Origin: Chaetomium olivaceum
Taxonomy: Eukaryota > Ascomycota > Sordariomycetes > Sordariales > Chaetomiaceae
DNA length: 64,000 nt
Direction: 5' to 3'
Assembly (NCBI GenBank): GCA_039881045.1
Contig: JAYWVB010000018.1
Span: 558,001 to 622,000 of the forward strand
In this document: positions 42,341 through 53,029 of the stretch, in pieces
Numbering within the stretch: the first letter of the stretch is position 1
Layout of the letters: each line of letters begins with the position of its first letter
Made by a program: the position numbers and the translations under genes
Notes under the pieces: generated by a model
Seen by the model: the letters and a program-made list of their open reading frames with translations, nothing else
Told to the model about the DNA's origin: nothing
Database searches by the model: none

Positions 42341-42633
42341 CACAAAGTTCTAACAGCTGGGGTAAAGGACCATCCGAATATATCGAATTTAACACGAAGA
42401 ATAGTAGACAACGGTTCGGGAGGGAGGAGGAGGGAAGGTGAAAGGCGTTAAATCAACATGGGCGGATTATAGAGGCGGAACAGGGATTTCCTTCCCGTTG
42501 CTCAAAGAAGAAATTACCCAGCTCTGTGAGGCAGCTGAGTGCAAGTACGGGGACACGGAACGCGAGGTGGCGTATCGATCGATCGACAGATGCCCGGCCA
42601 GGGGCCCAGTCCCCTCATGCCTTCGTTGAGATT

Positions 42634-42687
42634 TGACCTTACCGAATGGGGACGGCTATGGCGAGCCGCCCCGATCCGGTAAGGTCA
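42634..42687. repeat. Long imperfect hairpin in the 5' flank of the 42766 gene
   Basis: TGACCTTACC (42634-42643) pairs exactly with GGTAAGGTCA (42678-42687). Inside, GAATGGGG faces CCCCGATCC and CGGCT faces AGCCG, so most of the 54 bases can fold. It ends about 80 bp before the predicted start codon. Confidence 0.75.
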
Positions 42688-42765
42688 GAAAACGCGCTGG
42701 CTTGTTCCCTCCGCTTTCGTCTTCTCTGAAGGAAGCACAGCCATTGTCAGTCCCTATTGAGAATC

Positions 42766-45003
42766 ATGTCTCTTTCCGAGCAGCTACGAGTCTATAAGGC
42801 AAAGGTCCAAGAGTTGGAGGCGAAAAACCAGCAGTTGCAAGCCCGAATACGCTGTTTGGAGACGGAAAACCAATCTTTAAAACGGCAGAGTTGCTCACCA
42901 CCGCCTCAGCAGCCAAATGGATTCACATTTGTTGTTGAAATCCCACAAAGTCAACCACGGAATCAAGCAAGCCAGACCCCCCGACTAAATAGCCTGGTGG
43001 ATGTTGCACCGAAGACTGAGGATGGCTGGTTGCAGAGAAGGGAGCATCTCCAGCTCTCTGACAGAATCTCGATCCTCCAGACCTTCGTCCAATTCATCAA
43101 TTGTACCGCATTGTCTGTGACATCTTCGACAAAAGTTGAAGACGCGGGTTCCAGCACAGAAGCTCTTCTACGAAGATACCGATCGTTTACCGAAAGCTTG
43201 AGCCGGGAGAGAGATCGTTCGCAGCAAATAGCCAACTTCGCGTCCTTGCTTCACATCTCTCTCTGCCGCGTCGCGCGCATGACAAATAAGGTTTCTCCTG
43301 ACACGGTTGACGAATGTATGAACGGTTTCTTGTCCAAAGAAAAGGCTTCCCATACGTTAAGAAAACTCCGAACCTCGGTGCTTTGGCCTGTCAGTCAAGC
43401 ACAGGCGTTACGGCCATGGCTTGGGAATCGAGCTGATGAATTCTTCCTTCTTTGTAAGACCCTCGCAAACGTGTCAATACGTTTTGCTGTCTAACCTTGC
43501 CTTAGATGGACCTCCTGTCGAATCTTATCCCGCAATTTCGAAGGAGAGTCCCTTCGCTGCCCCGGATTCGGATTTCGTGCGCAGATTGAAAAAGAGATGT
43601 GGGCTTTTTACCGAGGCACATGACTGCCCCGTTTCATTCTCGGTGCCGGTGATGGTTTGGATAATATCCCAGCGGCAATTCAGGTAGGCCTTTGGATAGT
43701 TTCTTCGAGGTCCTTCGCTGATTGAGGGTTAGTTTTTCTGAAATCAATGGGGCACTCAAAACGAACCTTCGTGCCGAAGAGTATGAGGCACGAGTTTTCG
43801 AGGTATTATCAATCGCCCAACACGTATATCGGCCTCTATCCGAGAGCCACCTGATTCTCAACCTTCCAGGTACGCTCCGTACCAAACTCAACGATTTGTG
43901 CTCACAGAACAAGAAACACTTACTCGTTATAAGCAGGCGCCGGCCCGGAAAGCTGTGACAAGCTGATAATATCAAACCGCCCACCCAAGCGACAAAACAC
44001 GGGAAGGGCGAGCTTTGTCACAGAAACTCAAGCAGCTGAACAGGCGTCGTCCCGCAGGGCTCATACGGGGACGGGATCAAGCCCAGGACAGAACTTGAGT
44101 TTAAATGCTTCGTTCGTCCAGGGTGCGAACAGGCAAGGTCTCGACGAACCGGCAACCAGACAGTCTCCGAACAAACGACAAAGGATGGGTGGGTTAGATG
44201 TGTCGGTCCTCCATGTTCTTGCCGATGTGGCCAGACATGAGCATACGGAGAGGCGTTCTATGGGGCTTGTTCCAACCCTTGAACCCGCGGAACGGACCAG
44301 CAGCAGCTCACCTGTTTTTCATCCCCATTCCGGCCTGCTTAGTATTACAAGCAGCCCCCGAGTCTCGCTGCCAAACGAATCCGATGTTGGGAGCCTAGGC
44401 CGGTCCAATGGTCAGGGCCTGTTGGCCAAAAGCGTGCGCCGCGCAGATTTGCCAATTGGACCGTCGACACATGATGTCGAACATACCGCATCACCGCCTG
44501 AGCAAGATCTGTCAGTTGGCGGAGAGTTTGAATCCATGGGACAGCCCTCGGTAGGCGGCAACCTTAACACCTCCAGCCTCGTTACTCTCCAAGATGGATC
44601 GTGTTTGCCGATCGAGTGTCTCGAGGAGCAGGCACTGATAAACAACCTAGGGCACGCAGTTGGAGAGGAGGGAATGGAGATCGGCACGGACGCCCTGGAG
44701 GTGCCCAGCGGTATCGCCCTCGGAACAACCGTGTCCTGTGAATGCCGGAATTTGATGGCGCCCGCTGAGAGTCCATGCCGGTTGCACATGCTCTCAGAGG
44801 CTGCTGGGCGAGTCGGGAGACTAGACCAGGCGGCCCATGGGAGGCGCGTTGTGATGGCGCCCGAAAGTCCACGACGGTTGCATATGGCCTCGGAGGCGGC
44901 TGGGGAAGCCGCAGGACTGGATGAGGCGGAAGAAGGGCACTCTCCTCACCACTCGGAATCATTGGATCACTTTATGCGGTGGGTTCTGCATCTGCCGGAA
45001 TAG
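42766..45003 (+). CDS. Unknown coiled-coil protein, 689 residues, four exons
   Basis: Exons 42766-43453, 43506-43683, 43733-43869 and 43937-45003; phases agree at every junction and the total is a multiple of three. The protein begins MSLSEQLRVYKAKVQELEAK and continues as a coiled coil to about residue 50. A helical middle follows (RISILQTFVQFIN; ANFASLLHISLCRVARMTNK). The last exon is disordered with a PNKRQRM nuclear-signal-like motif. It ends with two copies of an imperfect repeat of about 32 residues (MAPAESPCRLHMLSEAAG and MAPESPRRLHMASEAAG). No enzymatic or DNA-binding domain is recognised. If the third intron is not spliced, translation stops at 43958. Confidence 0.6.
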
Positions 45004-45017
45004 CCTTCCTATGTAGT

Positions 45018-45607
45018 TTATTGCGTTTCGGTCGCACGCATAACTCCCGCGTTGCCATTGTACTCCTCTTCTGCCATTGATTCCCCTGCCACTGCGAGCT
45101 GAAAGATACTGAGGTGAAAAACGATATGCCCTGTCAACGGCCGAATGCCCATTCTCTCGTCGAGATGAAGGATGGACCCACATCCCCACTCGATCCGGAC
45201 CTCCTCATCGCTACCCCAAGCGCGGACAGAAACCTGCGTTGTGCCGTTGAACAATGGCACCAGAAGGCTGGTAATACCTTCATTTGCCCACAGAGTGTCT
45301 GGCGCCTCTAGCCGCAGGAATCGTGAATTTGAGAGCGGAGCTTCAAGATCCGTGACGACCCTCCGTGCTGCATTTGCCCAGTTCTTGATATCGCTGGCCT
45401 TGTAAGTCTGTGAGCGAGCGGTTCGTATATAATTGGCGGATTTCTTACCACCTCCTTCAAGATAATTTGGTGAACCTCCTTGGACCGTTCAGGTAGACGG
45501 TATCTATACAACGATCCCTCTATGAGCGTTGGGTTCTCGGTTGCCAATTGTGCTGCGACATCCTCCATATAGATGAAAGGAATGAACCTGTATTTCGGCG
45601 CCGCCAT
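45018..45607 (-). CDS. Unknown two-exon protein, 179 residues
   Basis: Exons 45607-45449 and 45398-45018 on the minus strand are joined by a 50-bp intron (GTAAGA...TTACAAG) in phase 0. The protein has FIPFIYMEDVAAQLA near the N-terminus, then LYRYRLPERSKEVHQIILKE, and a compact C-terminal part (NGTTQVSVRAWGSDEEVRIE). I do not recognise it. Its stop lies only 14 bp from the stop of the convergent 42766-45003 gene, so the two transcripts almost certainly overlap. Confidence 0.6.
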
Positions 45608-46042
45608 ATTGTCCGTCCCTGTAGCTAAGGGAACTGAAGATACTGTTTGGTGCCTGATCTGCGGAGTTTGGGCTGCGGAGTTTGGGCTGCGGAGTAACTC
45701 ACCAAATTCACGATCACCGCCCCTCTTTCAATTGGTCGGACTTGCCAAGCAGCCAGCTGAACTCCAAACGGTTCCGTCGGCTCGGCTCGGCCCGGCATTC
45801 AACCGGCACACCAGGTCACGCAGATCACGCCCGGCTCAGATGCCGGGTATCACGAATATCACGCTGACGGCAACGCAAGTTGTCGTCGACCGACAAAAGT
45901 CTCAATATCGGGCAATTTCACCAGTTAGAAAAAGGAAGTACATGGTAGTATACGGGCAGCTCATTCTCGCTGTGTGTTCCAACATGCAAAACCGCAGGCG
46001 TGGAGCTTGCAAACCCAACATTCCCAGATAAAGCAGAATGGA
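45608..46042. other. Gap with a small GGAGTTTGGGCT duplication
   Basis: No gene supported. Around 45662-45690 GCGGAGTTTGGGCT is repeated in tandem, and GGCTCG and ATCACG repeats follow. The remaining sequence is 5' flank of the 45607 gene and 3' flank of the next. Confidence 0.4.
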
Positions 46043-46231
46043 TTACAGTAGCAATCTTGGCGGCCCGGCGTCCATGCAGCTCCGGCACGTGTGCAGCCGG
46101 CAGTATTGACGTTCCCAGATGGACCAGAAGGGGCCGCAATGGCAGACGTAGCAGGTCCATTCGATCAGCGTGTAGTTCGATTTGATCATGACGAATGAGT
46201 GCGCGCAGTAGACGTGCCTGGGGAGTGCCAT
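46043..46231 (-). CDS. Small cysteine-rich zinc-ribbon-like protein, 62 residues
   Basis: From the ATG at 46231 the frame reads MALPRHVYCAHSFVMIKSNY and then WTCYVCHCGP, with a second knuckle CRLHTCRSC. The W-x-C-x2-C...C-x2-H-x-C-x2-C layout resembles small fungal proteins with a tryptophan-led zinc ribbon. The frame is open upstream beyond the ATG, but that part is low-complexity and probably an intron or 5' UTR. No function is known to me. Confidence 0.4.
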   Translation of the reverse strand: MALPRHVYCAHSFVMIKSNYTLIEWTCYVCHCGPFWSIWERQYCRLHTCRSCMDAGPPRLLL

Positions 46232-46775
46232 CTTGACTAGCAAAAAGTATCGTATCAGTACACTAACAACTTTCAGCCTTGGGGGAATGCTGGGTCTCAC
46301 ACCTGAGAAGATGGATAGAGAGTCCAGATATCGACAGGTCGTTGTTGGGAGCGTGTTTATTAATACTGTATCAGCCGAGGACAAGACCGGGGTATAGCCG
46401 TGTGGTAGCGGTGGTGGTGGATTGATTGAGGGGGAGGAGGCGTCCTTATACCTGCCGTGGGTGTCTAGGCGACCAGGGGCGACCCCCAGGGTGGACCAGT
46501 CCATATACAGGAATGCCTTCACCACATGCTTCGCAGATAGCTCATTGAAACCGTACGCGCATACAGCAAAGCTCCACGCAGCCTCCGCGATAGCTCCTGT
46601 TTTGGACCAGCATGGCCGGACATCACTCGGCCTCTACGGCCATTGGATCCAAATTCGGGATCCTACACTTCATTTTAGGTAGTGTAAGTACCTCAAAAGG
46701 ACTTCACAGGCATCAAAAACAGTTGGTAGAACTACCATTTCCAATACAGTGTTTTGGCAGGGCGTTAATGGACAT

Positions 46776-47045
46776 TTAACTAGCTTCTTCCAAGACCTCC
46801 TTCATGAAGTGGTCTTGTCCGGCGCGATTGTCTCCTCCATCGCTACTAGCAGAACCCGGAGGCGGATTATCCTCCGGTGCAACCGTGTCGGAGTCTTCCT
46901 TCGGCTTCTCGGCCGCATCGTCCTGATGGTTGACCTGCTCCTCTTGTCAGTCTAGTCTCAGCTAGTTGGCTCAAGGGTAACTCACCGGTGAGGTTGGAGG
47001 AGCCTGGGGCTTCGACTTATTGTCGTCCTGGTCTCTATTCGACAT
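46776..47045 (-). CDS. Small acidic disordered protein, 74 residues, two exons
   Basis: Exon 1 (47045-46986) encodes MSNRDQDDNKSKPQAPPTSP. A 45-bp intron (GTGAGT...CTGAC...AAGAG) leads to exon 2 (46940-46776), which encodes EQVNHQDDAAEKPKEDSDTV onward to FMKEVLEEAS. The phase is correct and the composition is uniformly hydrophilic and acidic, which a random frame would not be. It has no cysteine, signal peptide or membrane helix. It may be an intrinsically disordered stress-related or chaperone-like protein, but nothing specific is recognised. Confidence 0.6.
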
Positions 47046-47600
47046 CGTGAGAATCTATGTATGGAGATGCTTGAAGGGTGCAATGGCTGGAATGGAGGTA
47101 GGAGCGGTACGGAATGTGGTGGTGGTGAATGATGGAGTTGTTGACGGGAAAAGGGGTGTATTCTTATGCGACTGATGAGTGTGAACAATCCCAAACCAAA
47201 CTCAGTTTGTTGGATGCTTTCACACACCTTCCCCCACGTCGTGGCTGATCATGCAGGGCAACCGGTACATTTACCTTACCAATACACGAACGAAGCCATT
47301 GACCACTAAGACGCCGTGAGAACTTCAGCCAGTTCCCCCTGGCAACTGAAACTGGAGACGCATATGCCGACATGGATAACGAGTTGGCATAGTTCGTTGT
47401 GTCTCTGTCGTGGAGCGATCTCCACAAACCAATGTGCATGATTCGACACCATGCAGCTGTCAACAACGGGTGCATGGGCCGCAGACATACCCTTAGCCAA
47501 GGGCGTATGGTTGCACCTGCGGTTGTACATCTCGCGAATCGGCATTATTGTTATCTCACCGAGTCGTGACTGATTTCTGAGGACGGAGAAAAGTGCGGCC

Positions 47601-47708
47601 CCAAAACCGACCAGTGTCCGACCAGTGTCCAAAACCGACCAGTGTCCAAAACCGATCAGTGTCCAAAACCGACCAGTGTCCAATAACGACTAGTGTCCAA
47701 ACCCGACT
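47601..47708. repeat. 17-bp minisatellite (CCAAAACCGACCAGTGT)
   Basis: About six tandem units with few substitutions; one unit is shortened by six bases and the last is partial. There is no matching array elsewhere in the window. Confidence 0.9.
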
Positions 47709-48759
47709 ACTGCAGACTGGCCCACCCACTGGGGTCCGCGGGATATGGCCGATGCCGTTCCTCAAAATATTGTGGAGCGGCAAAACTTGACCCCGCAGCA
47801 AAGTCCCACTTGTCCGTTGGGCCTTCACGTCATCGCCCGACACGACCCTCCTCGTGCCCCTCCGAATTTTGGTCTGCATCACGTCCACAGATCCCGCCAG
47901 ACCATTGCAATCGGGCATCATTAGCCCAACTTTCGCTGTTTGATCTCATCAAAAGACACCACTATCCCCAAATCCAACACGCAATTCCCTTAACCACCAA
48001 CGTTCTCTTCTAACACCACTGGACCACTGAATTCTGGCGCATACCGAGCTACGGTTCTCTCTTGCCAATGCCCGACGTAAGCGCCCAGCGCTCCTAACTA
48101 GTCCTTCACTAACTAGAATGAACAGGGCGATCAGACCATCGACGGAGATTACGAATACATCGACTACCATATTTTCCCCCCGCGGGCATGAGAGGTCGTT
48201 ATCATGGAAGGCTGGATCAGGGAGTGTGCTCGTCGCCGCTTATAGCGGCAAGCCCCAGAAACGGATGCGGACAAGAGGATGTGCCGTTCGTCAAGGCTAT
48301 AAGGTGGCGGTGATAAAGGCCACAGTTAAATTGGTGAGGAATGCCTAAGGAAATACAGTTTGGTGTATCCTGCTACCCTCTATAAAACCCAACATCAAAT
48401 CCAATTTGCAATCCGTATCAATCTGTGTCAGTCGTACCGAAGGTTTGGTCTTGCTAGACATACTTATCTATCTGGTCGGTTGCGGTGCACGACCCGGCCT
48501 TGACGGCCATGACCACAATGAAGCCTTCCTTCCGACCACCCCACAGATCTGACATACCACTAGACGTAGCTGGGCCCCCACAGTGTATGGGAGGCGCTCG
48601 ACATGAATTGCGGCTCATGGTGGAGGAAAGCGTGTGTTTGACAGCGGTCGGGGAGTTGAGAGTCGGAAAATCTGATAGGGAGAGCACCCCAGAGCAGCCT
48701 GACAGCGCTTGGAAAACGGTAACGCAATGGACGGCCTCCTCCGCCGTTTCCTGCCCGGT
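47709..48759. other. Gap with no firm gene
   Basis: No gene is supported with confidence. A possible mini-gene (ATG at 48068, MPD, then a 40-bp GTAAGC...CTAACTAG intron and an exon to 48191 encoding NEQGDQTIDGDYEYIDYHIF) is noted but too short to call. Confidence 0.35.
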
Positions 48760-49065
48760 TTTCCGAACGAAGAAGAGATTGATGTATGTACCTGCCGATC
48801 CAAGCTCACCGGTTCATGCCCAGTATGTATATTTTGTGGCAGTCCTTCCTGCCGTCTGCAGGCTTTCAATGGATCTTGGTACCCCTGTTGCCTGCAGCTG
48901 CCGAGGGGAGGGGTGGTGGCCCAACGAAAGGCGCACCAGTGGCCAATACATCCGCCGAGCTGGATGTGGTTGGTTTGTGTGTGTGGCACTCTTTCTGACG
49001 CGCTTCGTGACGAGTTAAGCTATCGGTTGGTGAGCATCCCCGGCATCTATTTCTGCTACTCTTCC
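48760..49065 (+). repeat. Dispersed repeat family M, copy 1
   Basis: Matches the reverse complement of 54760-54965: shared GTCCTTCCTGCCG-type, TTTCAATGGA and CGAGGGG-GTGG blocks in the same order. The right end (CTTTCTGACGCGCTTCGTGA, then TGAGCATCCC and GGCATC) also recurs at 56860-56920. Part of it matches the start of 51420-51560. Confidence 0.6.
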
Positions 49066-49309
49066 TGTTATCTCTCCCCGTAGCTCGTAGGTGGTGACAC
49101 ACTTGACAAGCGCAACCCCGCCTTGTTTGGGAGGAATTCGTCCACCCACTCATCGGGGCACACCTCATCGATCAGCATGGGAAAGAGAAGCTTGCCACTG
49201 ATCACCCCTGAACCTATCATATAGGGTCGGATGATGGGCAGACACCCACGATCATCACACAGAGCCAGCCTGCAAGCACAGCACTTTCGGGGACATCGGC
49301 GCTTGCATA

Positions 49310-49625
49310 CCGAACGCTTGCATGTGATGTGTACGACCAACAAGCAGACGGAGGTGGTGTAAACCGTGAGCAGGTACCACCCTCCTCCTGACTGTGTTCC
49401 TCCAAGCCCCCCTAGGGCTTTTTCAAGCCTGTATGACGCGCGGTCCATACCATATTTATTGGCCTGATTCAACCGCCCGTGGGGGGTGAAACTCCTTGAT
49501 CATGGCGGTGCCCCCCCCCCCCCCCCCCAAAAAAAAAAAACCAAGCGGGGTGCTTTCCGGCAACGCCCTGCCACGGCTTGATTGACACTGCCGCTCCCCT
49601 CCACGCGCCCCCGTGCCGTGCCAAA
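49310..49625 (+). repeat. Dispersed repeat shared with 51540-51645, split by C18A12
   Basis: CGACCAACAAGCAGACGGAGGTGG, GTGAACCGTGA-like and GGGGTGCTTTCC with AACGCCCTGCCA occur in the same order at 51555-51640. Here the two halves are separated by about 150 bp containing a pure (C)18(A)12 run at 49511-49540. Such a homopolymer junction looks like an insertion scar or a poly-A tail of an inserted element. Confidence 0.6.
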
Positions 49626-49653
49626 TGAAGAGGATGCTGGCGTGATATGAAAC

Positions 49654-49780
49654 CGCATCTCCCAAATGAGACAGTGGCGGCCAACTTGAACGGCATCGGT
49701 GTCTCGACCATGAGAGCGGCTCGCTTGGGTCGCTTGAGCCAGATCGTCGTCTTTGATTCTGGGTCCCCCTGCCTTAGTAT
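49654..49780 (+). repeat. Dispersed repeat, copy 2 (pair with 25559-25685)
   Basis: See 25559-25685. The frame LPNETVAANLNGIGVST is kept here too. Confidence 0.7.
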
Positions 49781-50643
49781 GCAAGGGGATCGATCTCCAG
49801 CCATTTTCCGCGTGCCTCTCGTCATTGATATCCACCCCCTTTTCAAAACACGCATGACGCAAATCCACAACATCCCTCGCGTTTGACTCGGAACGTTTTG
49901 CCGCCGTGGTCGAGCGAGTTTTCACAGTCCGGAAATATCCGCACTTGGCGCCATCTGAAACTAACATCGCCATGTAGGAGGTGCGATACATCTTTTGGAA
50001 TCAACCTCAATCACTGCGCGAATGACCGCTGAGGAAAAGGGACACTGGGTCTTGGTTTCCCACGCACAGCTCCATTGGTTGCAACACTGCAGCAGTGCGA
50101 ACGATGGAGCCCCGCACCCTCACAGCACGTCAGTTGATGAGGGTGAACTCGCGGCGATCATGGCCGATGGGGCATTTGGGAGCCGCGTTCACTCCTGCGG
50201 TCGGCTACGTTCCATTCTGGATTCTGTTTTGGCACGTGAAACAGGTGGTTGGGGTGTGACCATAATCGCAGACCGATTGGCGGAAAATGGCACGGACTCG
50301 CGCGTCCAACAAGTGGTTCGCGACCGTCAATCTCTGCCAGGGGGCCGAAGAATGTAAGAGATCGGGCGGCTCCCGGTTCGTCGAACCCTTTGCTATCACA
50401 GTGACAGCCTGCCCACATCTGTTCCATTGAGGCGCGGAGAAGGAGTCTCCTCTGCATGCTGCTAGCACCCCCCTCACTTTTGCCCAAATTTGTATTTAGC
50501 TTTCCCTGCTTCTCTCCTTCTCTTCCTCTCTCCTTCAATCCCCGATAGATTTGTTCACTCCGCCGGCCCATTGTTCGTTTGTCACCTTTCTCGTCCTGAA
50601 TCCATCATTTAAACTGGATTAACACCATCTTTATACAGTTAGT
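49781..50643. other. Gap upstream of a small gene
   Basis: No recognised gene. The last 150 bp are CT-rich, as expected of a 5' UTR or promoter for the gene starting at 50644. Confidence 0.4.
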
Positions 50644-51066
50644 ATGAATAGCGAACCGAACAGCGCGGCCACTGCTCGGTCAGCTGACTCGGCTGAGAGT
50701 CAACTTATGGCAGCCCTAGCTGAAATGAACCTCACCGCCCCGGGTACGTTCTTTCCCAAACCTTTCTCAAGGCTGAGCATGCTAACAAACCTTGCCAATT
50801 GAGTAGTCACACCATCACGAGACGGAGAGAAGGCTTTGGCGTCAGCCGAGAAAACTGGAGCGCTTTTTCAAGTGCTTTTCACCGAAGCAATCCAGTTGCT
50901 CAGGACAGATATTACGGCAGATCCCAAGATTGTGGCAGCCTGTCTTGCCCAGAAAATTTGGGAGGGCATGCAAAACGAATATGGGGATTCCCTCTCGCAG
51001 TCCAGCTATCCTATTAAATTCTCTGTTCAAGGGAGCCCGGCCAGGTGTTGCCCTAAGGGTTGGTAA
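50644..51066 (+). CDS. Unknown two-exon protein, 119 residues
   Basis: Exons 50644-50743 and 50807-51066 are joined by a 63-bp intron (GTACGT, GCTAAC branch, GAGTAG) with matching phase. The protein starts MNSEPNSAATARSADSAESQ and continues LMAALAEMNLTAP. Exon 2 gives a helical segment (GALFQVLFTEAIQLLRTDI; IVAACLAQKIWEGMQNEYGD). The C-terminal end (GSPARCCPKGW) may be wrong, since a GTGTTG donor-like site precedes it. I do not recognise it. Confidence 0.55.
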
Positions 51067-51790
51067 AGGGAATATGGGTTGAGAATACATTTTGGCACAA
51101 CTTACTTTGTAGCTAGGCGCTGCAATGGCGCATCCGATGTTGCGGAGATCTCATTGAAAATGGCGAACGTAAGGGTCCAACACACGACACCATAGGGCCA
51201 AATCCCGTATCGTTCGCTCCAGGTCTGCTCCTGATTCTTGAGCGTTCCTGGCCGGGATGTAGGGAACCATCGTCTGCCTTGTTTAATGCAGGCTCTCGAG
51301 CAGCGGGTGTGCTTCTTCTTCCAACGGAGGCGGTCCTTGCTCTTGAATCGGGCCAATCAATAAACTGTTGAGAGGGTGTTGGCTGATATGAACTGCGTCA
51401 CACCAGTTGAGAAAGTTCTGACGCCTCCGTAGGGCTACCCCCCCGGCAGCTGCATGGGAGGGGAAGGAGGAGCGGCACGGAAGGGGTATCACAAAATGCA
51501 CAAGGAGGATGGGACTCGCCGTGGTATCGGCACATGCCAGGAACTCGGGCTGTACGGCCGACAAGCAGGCGGAGGTGGCGTGAACCGTGACCAGGCACAT
51601 CCAATTGGGGTGCTTTCCCTAACGCCCTGCCATGACCGGGTTAACTCCCGACCAAGGCCTCGCAGTCCGCCGGCGGCGTCGAACGCCGTCTTCCATCCCT
51701 CGACTCCGGCTGGGCAGAATGCTCACGTGGAAGAGGCATTTTACGTAGAGTGAGTGGTATCTATTTTAGAGACATATAGCCCTTCGCAAC
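51067..51790. other. Gap containing a family M / 49310 repeat copy
   Basis: About 51420-51645 carries pieces shared with 48760-49065, 49310-49625 and 54770-54990. A minus-strand open frame at 51102-51356 has SERYGIWPYGVVCWTLTFA, vaguely kinase-like, but is not supported by other motifs. Confidence 0.4.
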
Positions 51791-53029
51791 TTATGGCTGC
51801 CGGCGCCTGCGCTTGCTCCTTATATTTGGTTTAGCTGTTTCTACCATATGGCGACTCGCCCTGCTGGATGTCGAGCCGTGTGTTTGGCGGGTATTTGACG
51901 CCTGCGTGGTGCGCCGAGGCCGCCCGGAAAGGGGAGGCCGGGCCCTGCCTGGCTGCGACTGTGGTTGGTTTCGAGCCTGCTGGCGGGCGGCGATCCGGGC
52001 ACTCCGACGGAGCGGCAGAGGCGAGCTCGGGTTGGGCTGCGGGAGATCGGCTGTGCTGGTTTGCCGTCTCCGCCGTAGCCGGGTCTGCGGTCCAAGTCCC
52101 CGTGCCTCGCCAGCATTCACCTCTTGTTGGTTACCGGTCTTGAGTCGCTTGGAAGGGGGCTCGTCCGTGGTAGTAATCTCGTCGCCCCGGCGTTTACATG
52201 CTGCTCCCTCGCGGCGAGTGGCCGCCCTCTCTCGGTCGTGTCCGGTGGCGAGCGCGTTACGTACGACGTCCGGATTGGCTCCGCTCACGCTAGGTTTGCG
52301 CAACTCGGCCTCCACGACTGGCACCTCGTCCAGGATCCACTGTACTAAGCAGTCCTGTCTTTTGAGGTCCCTCTTTCTGTCACGGAAGTTTGCAGTCGCA
52401 TGTTTGAACTCGAGAACGACATCCTTCCGCCGCATGTATAGCTGCAGTGCTGCCTTGGCCTCGTCTATCCTCGATGTTGCTTCCATGATCGTCAGCGGAC
52501 CTCTCGGGGCAGGGCCGCGACGACTGCTAGGACCCCTCTGCGCCGCTTCGAGCGCTCGGTGGGCCGACCTCAGCGCCCGGTCGATCTCATCCCTCTCGCT
52601 TTGATACGCAAATGCGGATTCGATATTGCACAGGTATTCCTCTGTCTCGAATGGCCTAAGCAGGGCTGACTTAACGAGCCTCTCCCAGGCTTGGTCGTGT
52701 ATCGGCTCCTGGCGCTGGAACATGCACTTGTACCGGAAGTGTACTGCGCACTCAAACACAAGATACTCGACCCACTCAGTCAGCCTGTCTTGCTGCGCCG
52801 GGTCTTGCTCGAACTGGACCGGCCGAGTGAAGCTATACTGCACAAGCAGCCTCGATGCGGCGTCCGAGTAGCTCAGCGATCCACGTCGGAAATGGCGAAC
52901 GAAGACGTTGTATGCGTTGTCAACATAGTTCCAGCGAGAAGGATAAACAATCTCGACATAGGAAAGAGGTTCCTCGCTTCGGGTGTGCGCTTGCCATCGG
53001 CGGAAATTCTCTGAGTAACAGCTCCGTAG
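51791..53029 (-). CDS. 5'-truncated fungal accessory protein with basic tail
   Basis: The frame is open from 53029 to the stop at 51791 (412 residues) without an early ATG, so a first exon is missing or unrecognised. The N-terminal half reads ENFRRWQAHTRSEEP, then YSFTRPVQFEQDPAQQDRLT and EWVEYLVFECAVHFRYK, followed by WERLVKSALLRPFETEEYL. I know this arrangement from a large family of uncharacterised, variable-number proteins in filamentous ascomycetes. The C-terminal third is disordered and very basic, with PLRRSARIAARQQ and a KRRRR end, suggesting nuclear or nucleic-acid association. Upstream sequence (53040 onward) belongs to other repeats, so the 5' end was probably lost by rearrangement. 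Confidence 0.55.
   Translation of the reverse strand, partial: LRSCYSENFRRWQAHTRSEEPLSYVEIVYPSRWNYVDNAYNVFVRHFRRGSLSYSDAASRLLVQYSFTRPVQFEQDPAQQDRLTEWVEYLVFECAVHFRYKCMFQRQEPIHDQAWERLVKSALLRPFETEEYLCNIESAFAYQSERDEIDRALRSAHRALEAAQRGPSSRRGPAPRGPLTIMEATSRIDEAKAALQLYMRRKDVVLEFKHATANFRDRKRDLKRQDCLVQWILDEVPVVEAELRKPSVSGANPDVVRNALATGHDRERAATRREGAACKRRGDEITTTDEPPSKRLKTGNQQEVNAGEARGLGPQTRLRRRRQTSTADLPQPNPSSPLPLRRSARIAARQQARNQPQSQPGRARPPLSGRPRRTTQASNTRQTHGSTSSRASRHMVETAKPNIRSKRRRRQP

Noticed and set aside
48068..48191. 27-residue two-exon mini-gene
   Set aside because: The intron would be only 40 bp and the protein too short to judge without transcripts.
51102..51356. Kinase-like fragment on the minus strand
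   Set aside because: Only one loosely similar stretch; no catalytic or DFG motifs.
51813..52604. 263-residue plus-strand open frame
   Set aside because: Exactly antisense to the accessory protein at 51791-53029, whose motifs are recognisable.
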